Shown here piece after piece: positions 7,119 to 15,336 of a stretch of DNA of 43,364 nucleotides; the first letter of the stretch is position 1; each line of letters opens with the position of its first letter. The stretch is from assembly GCA_016124535.1 (NCBI GenBank), contig WGNK01000015.1, positions 1 through 43,364 of the forward strand, read 5' to 3'. The notes under the pieces are model-generated. The model did no database searches. It worked only from the letters and a program-made list of their open reading frames with translations, and was not told where the DNA came from. Origin of the DNA: Azospirillum sp. Its GTDB lineage: Bacteria; Pseudomonadota; Alphaproteobacteria; Azospirillales; Azospirillaceae. A program made the position numbers and the translations under genes.

Positions 7119-8557
7119 CCACGCTGACCGATCTGACCCTGGCCCAACTGCGCGACGGCCTGCACCGCCGCAGCTTCAGTGCGCGCGAGGCCGCCACCGC
7201 GTTCCTCGAACGCATGGCGACGATCCGCCGGCTCAACGCCTTCACCACCGAGACTCCGGAACGCGCGCTGGCCGACGCTGCCCGCGCCGACGCCAATCTC
7301 GCCGCCGGGACGGCGGGCCGTCTGGAAGGCCTGCCGCTGGCGGTCAAGGATAATTACTGCACCAAGGGGGTCCGTACCACCGCAAGCAGCAATATTCTGG
7401 CCAATTTCATTCCGCCCTATGAGTCAGCGGTAACCGCACGGGCGTGGCAGGCCGGCGCGGTGCTGGTCGGCAAGACCAATATGGACGAGTTCGCCATGGG
7501 CTCGTCGACTCTGACCAGCGCGTTCGGCCCAACCCTCAACCCGTTCAAGGCCAAGGACGATCCGCGCGACCGGGTGCCCGGCGGCTCCTCAGGCGGATCG
7601 GCGGCGGCGGTGGCGGCGCGGGCGGCTCCGGCGGCCCTGGGCAGCGACACCGGTGGATCGATCCGCCAGCCGGCCAGCTTCTGCGGCCTGGTCGGGCTGA
7701 AGCCGACCTATGGCCGCTGTTCGCGCCGTGGCATCATCGCCTATGCCTCGTCGCTCGACCAGGCCGGACCGCTCGCCCGCACAGTGCGCGACGCCGCCAT
7801 CCTGCTGGGCGCGATCGCCGGCTATGATCCCGGCGATTCGACCAGCGTCGATCTGCCGGTGCCCGATTACGAGGCGGCGCTCGGCCGGTCGGTCAAGGGG
7901 CTCAGGGTCGGCATTCCGCGCGAGTACCGCCTGGACGGCCTGCGCCCCGACGTGGTGTCCCTGTGGGATCGCGGCGCCCAGGCCTTGCGCGATGCCGGGG
8001 TCGAGGTCGTCGAGGTCTCGCTGCCACTGTCCAAATATGCGCTGGCCGCCTATTACATCATCGCCATGGCCGAGGCCTCGTCCAACCTGGCGCGCTACGA
8101 CGGCGTCCGCTTTGGCCGGCGTGACGACGGCGCCAACCTCAACGAACTCTATGAAACCACGCGGGCGGCCGGTTTCGGCGCCGAGGTCAAACGCCGCATC
8201 CTGCTCGGCACCTTCGCGCTGTCGGCCGGCTATTATGATGCCTATTACAAGAAGGCACAGCAGGTCCGCCGGCTGATCGCCGACGATTTCGGCCGCGCAC
8301 TGACGCAAGTCGACGCGCTGCTGTTTCCGACCAGCCCGATTCCGGCCTTCCCGGTCGGCGACGACGGTTTCGCCGATGACCCGATCGCGATGTATCTGAT
8401 CGATGTCTTTACGGTTACGGTTAATTTGGCCGGCCTGCCCGGCCTCTCGCTGCCGTTCGGCAGTTCGGTCGAAGGCCTGCCGCTCGGCTTGCAGCTGGTC
8501 GGACGCGCCTTCGACGAGGAGACCGTGCTCCGCCTCGCCGCGGCGATGACCGGGTAG
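7115..8557 (+). CDS. gatA: Glutamyl-/aspartyl-tRNA amidotransferase subunit A
   Basis: GatA is the amidase subunit of the GatCAB complex. It hydrolyses glutamine and supplies ammonia to convert Glu-tRNA(Gln) or Asp-tRNA(Asn) to the amidated forms in the cytoplasm. The 480-residue product carries the amidase-signature catalytic triad: Lys78 (PLAVKDN), the cis-Ser around 158 (PGGSSGGS) and Ser182 ([12 protein letters not shown]). The GatA-type [13 protein letters not shown] and [16 protein letters not shown] segments are also present. The GTG start has GGGAGGG upstream and overlaps the nucleotidase stop. The C-terminus is roughly 5-15 residues shorter than in most GatA proteins. Neither gatC nor gatB is adjacent, which is unusual because gatCAB is commonly one operon; those subunits must be encoded elsewhere. 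Confidence 0.92.
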   Translation: MTTLTDLTLAQLRDGLHRRSFSAREAATAFLERMATIRRLNAFTTETPERALADAARADANLAAGTAGRLEGLPLAVKDNYCTKGVRTTASSNILANFIPPYESAVTARAWQAGAVLVGKTNMDEFAMGSSTLTSAFGPTLNPFKAKDDPRDRVPGGSSGGSAAAVAARAAPAALGSDTGGSIRQPASFCGLVGLKPTYGRCSRRGIIAYASSLDQAGPLARTVRDAAILLGAIAGYDPGDSTSVDLPVPDYEAALGRSVKGLRVGIPREYRLDGLRPDVVSLWDRGAQALRDAGVEVVEVSLPLSKYALAAYYIIAMAEASSNLARYDGVRFGRRDDGANLNELYETTRAAGFGAEVKRRILLGTFALSAGYYDAYYKKAQQVRRLIADDFGRALTQVDALLFPTSPIPAFPVGDDGFADDPIAMYLIDVFTVTVNLAGLPGLSLPFGSSVEGLPLGLQLVGRAFDEETVLRLAAAMTG

Positions 8558-8565
8558 AGCGGGCG

Positions 8566-10086
8566 ATGGCGGCATCGAGCAACGTCCTGGTGATCTACAC
8601 CGGCGGTACCATCGGTATGATGCCGACGGATCCCGGCAATCCGGCCAGCCCGTTGCGGCCGGCGCCCCAGGAGCAGCTGGTCCGCTATGTACCCAACCCG
8701 CTCGACGGCATCGCCTGGCAGATTACCGGTATCCAGGACGACGACGGCCGGCCGGTAGCGCCGCTCGATTCCTCGTCGATCGGTCCCCGCCACTGGATGT
8801 GGATCGCCCGCGCCATCGAACGGCACTATGCCGAGTATGACGGTTTCGTCGTGCTCCACGGCACCGACACCATGGCCTTCACCGCTTCGGCACTGTCGTT
8901 CCTGCTGCACAACCTGGCCAAGCCGGTGGTGCTGACCGGCGCCCAATTGCCGATTTTCGCCGCCCGCACCGATGCGCGGGCCAATTTCACCAGCGCCTTG
9001 ACCATTGCCGGCTGGCGCGCGTCGGGCCTGCCGTGCATCCCGGAGGTCACGCTGTGTTTCGCTGAAAAGCTGCTGCGCGGCAATCGCGCGTCGAAAACCA
9101 GCACGTGGCGCTGGCAGGGTTTCGACAGCCCGAACTACCCGGCGCTCGGCCAATTCGGCGAGCACATCGTGGTCAACCAGGACCTGATACGGCCGGCACC
9201 CGACCCGATCGCCGCCCCCTTCTCGGTCGATCGCGGTCTGAGCGGCGAGGTGATCACCCTGGCGCTGTCGCCCGGCATGACCGCCGAGCAGATTCGCAGC
9301 GTGCTCGAACTGCCCAAGGTCAGGGGCTATGTCCTGCAGACCTTCGGCTCGGGCAATGCGCCCGAGAACCCGGCCTTCCTGGCGGTGCTGGACGCGGCGG
9401 TGCGCAGCGACAAGGTCATCGTCAGCGTCACCCAGTGCCGCGAAGGCTCGGTCGATATGGGCCGCTATGCCGCCAGCAGCGGCCTCCAGGCCGCCGGCGT
9501 GATCAGTGGGCTGGACATGACCACCGAGGCGGCGCTGACCAAGCTGATGTGGCTGATCGGCAGCGCCGCTGCGCAGGACATCGTCGGGCAGGCCCAGGTC
9601 GATCAGCGCGGCGAACAGTCGGAGTCGCTGTTCGATCTCCGTTTCGGCGCAGTCGGCGCCCCGGCGGCGCCGGTGTCCGGGCCGGTGACGGTCTCGGCCT
9701 TTCCGCCTCAACGGTTCGACAAATCCCGGCTGAAGCGGGCAGTCATCCGCTTCGCGGGCGTCGGGCTCGCCAGCGCCGTTCCCGGTCAGGCGATCCGTTT
9801 CGGCCTGTTCGTGAATCGAGCCGGGGGCGACGGCATTACGGCGACCACCCTGCCCCCAGACTTCCTGCCCCCAGACTTCCTGCCCCCAGACTTGGCGGCC
9901 CGCTTTGCCGGCTGGCTCGACGGCGTCGCGGCGGAAGCCGGCTGTCTGCTGATCGGGGACATAACCGCCACGATCCAGGCCGAGATCGCCCCTGGGGCCG
10001 CGATCTCGCTGACCCTGGTGCCGCCCGAGGGCGCGGGGCTGTGGTATTCCGGCGCCGATCTGAACCTGTTCGCCAAGGCCGGCTGA
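8566..10086 (+). CDS. L-asparaginase, type I (AnsA-like) with extra C-terminal domain
   Basis: The predicted enzyme hydrolyses L-asparagine to aspartate and ammonia. Both catalytic Thr motifs are present: YTGGTIGM (residues 11-18) and HGTDTMAFTASALSF (Thr100-Asp101). There is no signal peptide, so it should be cytoplasmic. Homology to AnsA covers about residues 1-355. The remaining 150 residues are an extension not found in E. coli AnsA (338 residues). Part of this extension contains LPPDF repeats at 429-443 that come from a 15-bp DNA repeat. The gene lies 8 bases after gatA. Sharing an mRNA with a glutamine- and asparagine-handling amidase subunit suggests amide-nitrogen metabolism (inference). 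The stop codon is the first triplet of another 15-bp repeat array. Confidence 0.88.
   Translation: MAASSNVLVIYTGGTIGMMPTDPGNPASPLRPAPQEQLVRYVPNPLDGIAWQITGIQDDDGRPVAPLDSSSIGPRHWMWIARAIERHYAEYDGFVVLHGTDTMAFTASALSFLLHNLAKPVVLTGAQLPIFAARTDARANFTSALTIAGWRASGLPCIPEVTLCFAEKLLRGNRASKTSTWRWQGFDSPNYPALGQFGEHIVVNQDLIRPAPDPIAAPFSVDRGLSGEVITLALSPGMTAEQIRSVLELPKVRGYVLQTFGSGNAPENPAFLAVLDAAVRSDKVIVSVTQCREGSVDMGRYAASSGLQAAGVISGLDMTTEAALTKLMWLIGSAAAQDIVGQAQVDQRGEQSESLFDLRFGAVGAPAAPVSGPVTVSAFPPQRFDKSRLKRAVIRFAGVGLASAVPGQAIRFGLFVNRAGGDGITATTLPPDFLPPDFLPPDLAARFAGWLDGVAAEAGCLLIGDITATIQAEIAPGAAISLTLVPPEGAGLWYSGADLNLFAKAG
9850..9894 (+). repeat. Three 15-bp in-frame tandem repeats within the asparaginase gene
   Basis: CTGCCCCCAGACTTC occurs twice exactly (9850-9879) and a third time with one mismatch (9880-9894). 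It encodes LPPDF-LPPDF-LPPDL in the C-terminal extension. The unit is unrelated in sequence to the array immediately after the stop codon of the same gene. Confidence 0.92.
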
Positions 10087-10128
10087 CCGGCACAAAATTG
10101 ACCGGCACAAAATTGACCGGCACCAAGG
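10084..10128 (+). repeat. Three 15-bp tandem repeats beginning exactly at the asparaginase stop codon
   Basis: The unit TGACCGGCACAAAAT occurs twice exactly (10084-10113) and then as TGACCGGCACCAAGG (10114-10128). Periodicity breaks one base upstream (C10083 versus T10098), so the left edge coincides with the T of the TGA stop. The array is flanked by an 11-bp direct repeat, CCAAGGCCGGC, at 10073-10083 and 10123-10133. Because the unit is 15 bp, the extra TGAs are in frame with the gene and act as back-up stops. Confidence 0.92.
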
Positions 10129-10134
10129 CCGGCG

Positions 10135-10168
10135 GGCCGGGCGGGCACCAGCTGGCACCCGCCCGGCC
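10135..10168. terminator. GC-rich palindrome between convergent genes, likely bidirectional terminator
   Basis: The arms GGCCGGGCGGG (10135-10145) and CCCGCCCGGCC (10158-10168) pair perfectly over 11 bp. They enclose CACCAGCTGGCA, itself largely palindromic. It lies between the ends of the asparaginase gene (plus, 10086) and the small minus-strand gene (10177). No T-run follows on either strand, so termination is inferred from position and stem strength only. Confidence 0.5.
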
Positions 10169-10176
10169 GGATCACG

Positions 10177-10410
10177 CTACTTGCCGCGGCTGATAATCGG
10201 GGTGACCTGGTCGCCCCAATTACCCGAGGCGTCGTGGTAACGGGCGGTCCGCATCAGCTCGACCGAAACCCCGGCATTGACGCATTTGACCACGGCCTCG
10301 TTCAGACGATGGACGCAATTGGCCAAAATCCGGATGGCGCTGTCCTGGCTTTGATTGGTCGCAGCACCGGGCTCTGCCGGTGCTTCTTCAAACCCGCTTT
10401 CTCTGGTCAT
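10177..10410 (-). CDS. Small hypothetical protein (77 aa)
   Basis: I do not recognise this family. The 77-residue product begins MTRESGFEEAPAEPG. An amphipathic helical region (SAIRILANCVHRLNEAVVKC) follows, and the protein ends in VELMRTARYHDASGNWGDQVTPIIS. It is soluble, with two cysteines and no signal peptide or membrane helix. The start is chosen because AAGGG lies about 9 bases upstream. The open frame continues to 10761, but that extra part is Gly/Arg/Ala-rich shadow that would overlap ygfZ. It shares a strand with ygfZ, 224 bases away, and may be transcribed alone. Confidence 0.6.
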   Translation of the reverse strand: MTRESGFEEAPAEPGAATNQSQDSAIRILANCVHRLNEAVVKCVNAGVSVELMRTARYHDASGNWGDQVTPIISRGK

Positions 10411-10634
10411 GCCGATTTTCCCTTTTTCCCGCTGGAGTCCGCGCGTGGTGCGCGCCCGGTGGTCCGGGGCGTCGTCACGGCATTGGTGGCGGGCGCGAGC
10501 ATAACCGCGCTGCAGCGCTTCCCCAAGCCCCTTTGAAGCCCTGCTGCGAAGTCCCGGCGCCCGCGCCGGCCCACCCCCCCTTGTTGGTGCGGCCGACCCG
10601 CGACCGAGGCCGGCGCTCCCGCCGGCAGGACCGG

Positions 10635-11576
10635 TCAAAACGTCGCCCAGGCTGGCCGCTCCACCGTCACCGCAATGCCATCGGCCAGCAAGGGCTCGCC
10701 GGCCGCTGCGGCCTGCGCCAGTTCCTCCAGGCGCAGCAGGGCCAGCGCCCGATCGCCGCATCCCGAACGCAGTTCGCCGACGCTGCGTTCGCCCGATCGC
10801 ACCACGGTACCCGAGGGCGGCAGCGTGCCGTCAAGCCGCACCGGAAACAGCCGCTTCCTGATCAGGCCACGGTAATGGGTGCGGGCGGTCAGTTCCTGGC
10901 CGACGTAGCAGCCCTTGGCCCAGGACAGCCCGTGCAGGCAATCGAAATTGGCTTCGAGCAGGATCGTCTTGTCGATCACCAGGTCGCGGCTGCCGTCGGG
11001 AACGCCGAGCGCCAGGCGCAGGGCCTCATAAGCCTGGGGCCCGGCGGGGGTCAGGGCGGCGGCCTCGAACCGGGAGGCGGCGGTGCCGCGGGGCAGCACC
11101 AGCCGCACACCGAGTCCGGCCAGGCGGGGATCGACCATGGCGACCCCGCCGCCGATGGCAGCGGCGGCGCCCTCGTGCCCGTCCAAGCCGAACGCGGCCG
11201 CGGCACCGGGGCCAAACACGGCCGCGACCTCGAACTGGTCGGTGATGTCGGTCACTGTGATCTTGGCGCGCAGTTTATAGAGTTTGAGCCGGCGCTGCAG
11301 GTCGTCCCGGCGATCCGCCTCGACATCCAGCCACAGGGTGTCGCCCCAGGCGGCAATGATGAAATCGTGGAGGTATCTGCCTTGCGGCGACAGCAGAGCG
11401 GCATGGATCGCCGAAGTCGGCGACACCGCGGTCACGTCATTGCTGACCAGCCCTTGGAGAAAGCGGACCCGCTCCTCGCCGCCGATGCCGAGCACGCCGC
11501 GCCCGGCCAGCATCTGATAGACTGGCCGGGCGGCGGTTCCCGGGCCTGGCTCCGGCGGTAGATCGGATCGGGTCAT
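10635..11576 (-). CDS. ygfZ: YgfZ/GcvT-type folate-binding protein
   Basis: This is a tetrahydrofolate-binding protein of the YgfZ/IBA57 group, which supports assembly or repair of Fe-S clusters in enzymes such as the radical-SAM protein MiaB. The family signature K-G-C-Y-x-G-Q-E is intact at residues 221-228 (KGCYVGQE, followed by LTARTHYRG). The N-terminal GcvT-like fold is indicated by RFLQGLVSNDV at 38-48 and the LLSPQGRYLHDF segment. Length (313) is normal. It is transcribed divergently from the glycosyltransferase gene, with about 120 bp between the starts. Confidence 0.9.
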   Translation of the reverse strand: MTRSDLPPEPGPGTAARPVYQMLAGRGVLGIGGEERVRFLQGLVSNDVTAVSPTSAIHAALLSPQGRYLHDFIIAAWGDTLWLDVEADRRDDLQRRLKLYKLRAKITVTDITDQFEVAAVFGPGAAAAFGLDGHEGAAAAIGGGVAMVDPRLAGLGVRLVLPRGTAASRFEAAALTPAGPQAYEALRLALGVPDGSRDLVIDKTILLEANFDCLHGLSWAKGCYVGQELTARTHYRGLIRKRLFPVRLDGTLPPSGTVVRSGERSVGELRSGCGDRALALLRLEELAQAAAAGEPLLADGIAVTVERPAWATF

Positions 11577-11697
11577 TTCACTTTCTTTGCGGTGGGTGGC
11601 GGTGTTCCAACTTGTCGTCGGTGGTCCCCCTGGATATAACCCCGCGCATCACCCTGCGCCAGTCCCCGACGGAGTTGCGGCGGAAGGCATCAAGACG

Positions 11698-12660
11698 TTG
11701 AAAATTCTGTTCATAACCTCCAATCGGTTGGGCGACGCCGTTCTTTCGACCGGACTGCTCGGCCACCTGGTGACGACCGCACCCGACGCCCGCTTCACGA
11801 TTGCCTGCGGCCCGCTCGCTGAATCGCTGTTCCGCGCGGTCCCCCGCGTGGAGCGGGTGATCGCTCTGCCCAAGCAGCCTTGGTCGGCGCATTGGCTGAC
11901 CCTGTGGCAGGGCTGCGTCGGGACGCTGTGGGATGTCGTGGTCGATTTGCGCAACTCGCTGGTGTCACGGTTGCTGCCGACGCGCCACCGGGCGGTGGTG
12001 CCGCGCCCGCTGCCCGGCCGCCATCGAGTCGAGCAGCTTGCCCGCACGCTGGGGCTGCGTGAGATACCGCCGCCGCGCCTGTGGTTCGGCGCCCACGATC
12101 TCGCCACCGCTGCGCAATGGATTCCGGACGGCGGACCAGTGCTGGCGCTGGCGCCGACCGCCAATTGGGCCGCCAAGACCTGGCGGAGCGACCGTTTCGC
12201 AGAACTCGCCCGCCGTCTGACCGCGGCCGATGGCGTGTTGCCCGGCGCCCGCGTCGCGGTTCTGGCCGCCGCCTCGGAGCGGCCTCAGGCCCAGCCGGTG
12301 CTGGATGCCCTTGATCCGGCACGTCGGATCGACCTGATCGGGCGGGCCGACCCGCTGCAGGTAGCGGCCTGCCTTGCCCGCTGCGACCTGTTCATCGGCA
12401 ATGATTCCGGCCTGATGCATCTGGCAGCCGCCGCCGGCATCCCGACCTTGGGCCTGTTCGGGCCCGGTCTGCCGGAATTCTACGCCCCCTGGGGTCCGCG
12501 CAGTGCGGTGGTGACCACGCCGGTTTCGGGGCACGCCCTGATGGCGGCGCCCGGCTTCAACCACCGGACCACCGGGACTCTGATGGATAGCCTGACCGTC
12601 GATGCCGTGGTTTCGGCAGCTGCGGCCCTGTGGACCCGAATCGACGGATTGTCCGAATGA
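11698..12660 (+). CDS. Glycosyltransferase family 9 (heptosyltransferase-like)
   Basis: This is a predicted ADP-heptose:LPS heptosyltransferase-type enzyme of the inner-core or surface glycan pathway, cytoplasmic or membrane-associated. The N-terminus KILFITSNRLGDAVLSTGLL is the GT9 acceptor-side motif. The C-terminal CDLFIGNDSGLMHLAAAAG followed by IPTLGLFGP is the nucleotide-sugar-binding signature. The frame is open from 11587, but the TTG at 11698 gives the canonical N-terminus and has GGAAGG 10 bases upstream. That start gives 320 residues, near the usual 320-350. The stop overlaps the start of the next glycosyltransferase (ATGA). The acceptor and sugar cannot be told from sequence. Confidence 0.85.
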   Translation: MKILFITSNRLGDAVLSTGLLGHLVTTAPDARFTIACGPLAESLFRAVPRVERVIALPKQPWSAHWLTLWQGCVGTLWDVVVDLRNSLVSRLLPTRHRAVVPRPLPGRHRVEQLARTLGLREIPPPRLWFGAHDLATAAQWIPDGGPVLALAPTANWAAKTWRSDRFAELARRLTAADGVLPGARVAVLAAASERPQAQPVLDALDPARRIDLIGRADPLQVAACLARCDLFIGNDSGLMHLAAAAGIPTLGLFGPGLPEFYAPWGPRSAVVTTPVSGHALMAAPGFNHRTTGTLMDSLTVDAVVSAAAALWTRIDGLSE

Positions 12661-13685
12661 AAATCCTTCATGTCATGGCCGGTGGTCAATACGGCGGCGC
12701 CGAAACCATGTTCGTCGACTGCCTGACCGCGCTGAACGAAGCCGGCGTCGAACAGGCGGTGGTGACCAGGCCCAGCGAGTTGCGCGACGCCGTGTGGCAG
12801 AAGCTTGGCCTGCCGGTACGCCACGCCGCGTTCCCCATGGTGCTGGGCGGCCCGACCCGCGCTGCGATCGACGGCGCTCTTGAGGATTTCAAGCCCGATA
12901 TCGCCCAGTTCTGGATGGCACGTGCCGCCAGCTACGCCTGTGCCGGTCCGGTCCCCAACATCGGCTGGTTCGGCGGCTACTACGACCTCAAATACTACCG
13001 CAACTGCCAATACCACGTCGGCGTCACTTACGACCTGGCCCGGCATATCGTCGCCAATGGCGGCCACCCCGACACCACGGCGGTGATACACACCTTCGCC
13101 GATCTCGAACCGGCGCCGCCGGTCGAGCGAGCCGAGTTCGATACCCCGGAAGGGGTGCCGCTGCTGCTGGCCCTGGCCCGGCTGCACGCCAGCAAGGCGC
13201 TCGACATCCTGCTCCAGGCTTTGGTCAAGATACCGGGGGCCTATCTTTGGATCGCGGGCGACGGACCGTTACGCGGCGTCATGGCATCCTACGCCGAACG
13301 CTTGGGGGTCGCGCCGCGGGTGCGCTTCCTGGGTTGGCGCACCGACCGGGCCGCTCTGCTCGCGGCCGCGGATCTCTGCGTGTTCCCCTCAAGGATCGAG
13401 CCGTTCGGCACGGTCATGGTCGAAGCCTGGGCGGCCGGCGTGCCCCTGATCGCGGCCGCCGCCGCCGGACCGCTCGCCTATGTCCGTCCGGACGTCAACG
13501 GCTTGCTGGTCGCAATCGACGATGCCGAGGGCTTGGCCCGCGCCGTCGAGCGCTGCCTGGGCGACCGGGATCTGTGCGCCAGGCTGGTCGAAGGCGGCCG
13601 AACCACCTACCGTGAGACGTTCACCAAGCAGGTTCTGGTGCGCGACTCGCTGGCCTTCTACGGCAAGGTCCTGAACGGCGGCTGA
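12657..13685 (+). CDS. Glycosyltransferase family 4
   Basis: This is a predicted retaining GT-B glycosyltransferase of 342 residues for LPS or other surface polysaccharide. The N-terminal acceptor motif is MKILHVMAGGQYGGAETMFV. The donor-binding half contains LLLALARLHASKALDILLQA, IAGDGPLRGVM and the E-x7-E motif (SRIEPFGTVMVEAWAAGVPL). It is translationally coupled to the GT9 gene. Its last 28 bp overlap the 3' end of the convergent O-antigen ligase-like gene, so no terminator separates them. Confidence 0.88.
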   Translation: MKILHVMAGGQYGGAETMFVDCLTALNEAGVEQAVVTRPSELRDAVWQKLGLPVRHAAFPMVLGGPTRAAIDGALEDFKPDIAQFWMARAASYACAGPVPNIGWFGGYYDLKYYRNCQYHVGVTYDLARHIVANGGHPDTTAVIHTFADLEPAPPVERAEFDTPEGVPLLLALARLHASKALDILLQALVKIPGAYLWIAGDGPLRGVMASYAERLGVAPRVRFLGWRTDRAALLAAADLCVFPSRIEPFGTVMVEAWAAGVPLIAAAAAGPLAYVRPDVNGLLVAIDDAEGLARAVERCLGDRDLCARLVEGGRTTYRETFTKQVLVRDSLAFYGKVLNGG

Positions 13686-14971
13686 GCCGCCGGTGACGTT
13701 CCCTGGGACGACCAGCGGCCCGCCAGCACCAGGGCCGCCGCGGCGGTCAGGATGGTGCACAGCCACCATTCCTGCCAGGCGCCATAGGCGGTGCCCAGAA
13801 TGACCCAGGTCGAGGCGTAGCCGGCCAAAGCAAAGCGCTGAATCTGGTCCGGCAGCGTGTGCAGGGCGGCCAGCGCGGCCAAGGCGATCGCCAGGGACAG
13901 GCCGGCTCCGACCACTCCCAGTTCGACCCAGATCTGCAAGAACACGTCACGCGGCTGCAGCGAACCCAGCCCCGGCGTCTCCCCTGAGATATCTGGCCCG
14001 CGGGCGGCATCCAAGCCAAAGCCGAACAGCGGCTGGTCGAGCACGCGGTCGGCAGCCGCCGTCCAGAGCTCGACGCGGTCGCGCGACGCCGACGACAGCC
14101 ACTCGGCACTGCCGAGATCGAAGGCATCGAGGCCGCGGGCGATCGGCACCGCGGCAACAAAACAGACGATCAGGACCGAGCCCAGGACCCGGCGTGCCAC
14201 CGCGGTCGACTGCCAGGCGATCGCCATCACCCCGAGCCCGGCGGCCATCGCGAGCAGGCTGGTCGACGCGGCGCCCAGCAGGCTGAGCGCGCCGAACACG
14301 CTCGGCAGCAGATGGGCGGCGACGATCCGGCCCCGGCGATACAGCATCATCGCCGCCGGCCAGATCATCAGGGCGAAAATAGTGGCAGGCTTGCCACCAG
14401 CCGCCAATGGCCCTGCCGCCGCCCCGAAGGCCCGGTCCAGCATCGCGGAAATCGGCGCATCGGTGACGATCTCGACCAGCAACAGCAGCAGGCCGGTGCC
14501 CAGACCGGCCAGAAATGCGTTCTCCAGGGGCGGCCGTGCCGCCGCCGGCAGCGCCGCGACCATGCCGAGCAGGACGAATCCGGGCAGGAAGATCGAGACC
14601 AACGCCGCCATGGTCAACCCGGCATGGGCGGGAGCCGGCGTCCAGATCAGGCTCAGCCCGGCATAGACTCCGAACAACAGGCACAGGCCGACCACCGGTT
14701 CCAGGTCGGTCGCGAGGCGGTCGCCGCCCAGCCAACGCAGCGCCACCACGACCACGGCAGTCGCGATGAACAGCGGCGCCATGCCCAACGGCGCCAGCGC
14801 GCCGACCGGCCCGACCAGGAACAGCCCGGCCGCCAGCACCCGACGCGACCACATCTCTCTGGCAGCACTGCTGCGCGCCACCGCGGGTCCGATCCCGGAC
14901 CCGAGCAGACCGACCGCGGGCGCGCCAGGGCGACGAGAAGGCGGCTCGACCGTGCTGAACGCTTCGGTCAT
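13658..14971 (-). CDS. O-antigen ligase / Wzy-type polytopic membrane protein
   Basis: The 437-residue protein has many hydrophobic segments, beginning at about residue 45 with VLAAGLFLVGPVGALAPLGM. A central periplasmic-loop region contains SSASRDRVELWTAAADRVLD and PLFGFGLDAARG, the R...W..A....P..G.G pattern of the Wzy_C/O-antigen ligase domain (WaaL or polymerase). The final helices include DVFLQIWVELGVVGAGLSLA, also typical of this domain. Ligase and polymerase cannot be separated by sequence. The ATG at 14971 is chosen; upstream codons in the open frame to 15226 are basic, low-complexity shadow. The two glycosyltransferases it faces suggest a shared role in surface-glycan assembly. Confidence 0.82.
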   Translation of the reverse strand: MTEAFSTVEPPSRRPGAPAVGLLGSGIGPAVARSSAAREMWSRRVLAAGLFLVGPVGALAPLGMAPLFIATAVVVVALRWLGGDRLATDLEPVVGLCLLFGVYAGLSLIWTPAPAHAGLTMAALVSIFLPGFVLLGMVAALPAAARPPLENAFLAGLGTGLLLLLVEIVTDAPISAMLDRAFGAAAGPLAAGGKPATIFALMIWPAAMMLYRRGRIVAAHLLPSVFGALSLLGAASTSLLAMAAGLGVMAIAWQSTAVARRVLGSVLIVCFVAAVPIARGLDAFDLGSAEWLSSASRDRVELWTAAADRVLDQPLFGFGLDAARGPDISGETPGLGSLQPRDVFLQIWVELGVVGAGLSLAIALAALAALHTLPDQIQRFALAGYASTWVILGTAYGAWQEWWLCTILTAAAALVLAGRWSSQGTSPAAQPPFRTLP

Positions 14972-15336
14972 TAAAGGTATCCGTTGACTGTGGCTTTGCT
15001 GACGCAGCATCAGAGCAGACCATCGCGGCGCTGCATAGCAAAGAATTGTAACGTACTGTACCGGCCACGGCTGCGGGGCGCTACGCCGCCTGGTCAAACC
15101 CGGCCGCCAGTCCCGCGGAAGGCGATGAGAGGTCATGGTGTCGCACCGCCGGTGCCCGGCGTCGTATGCGTCGGCCGCCGCGAGGCCGCCGCTGCCGGCT
15201 AACGCCAGCGGGAAACCGCTCAGCACCGTTGCGCCGCGCCGCAGAATCGCATAGCTCCGACAAGTCGACGCGCCGCGACCGGCGCCGGGGCGGTCGCGCC
15301 GGAGCGGGCGTCCCGGATGGCTTCCCGAATTGCTTC
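14972..15336. other. Intergenic region with divergent starts (365 bp)
   Basis: This stretch separates the minus-strand ligase-like gene from the plus-strand ABC permease. Open frames in it are short and Arg/Pro-rich, with no recognisable protein. The part next to the ligase gene, about 14970-15060, is the least GC-rich, which fits promoter DNA for the minus strand, but no box is convincing. No RNA gene was recognised. Confidence 0.6.

Noticed and set aside
8245..10158. 637-codon minus-strand frame across gatA end and asparaginase
   Set aside because: It crosses two clear genes and the repeat arrays, and its product is His/Gly/Arg/Gln-rich with no domain.
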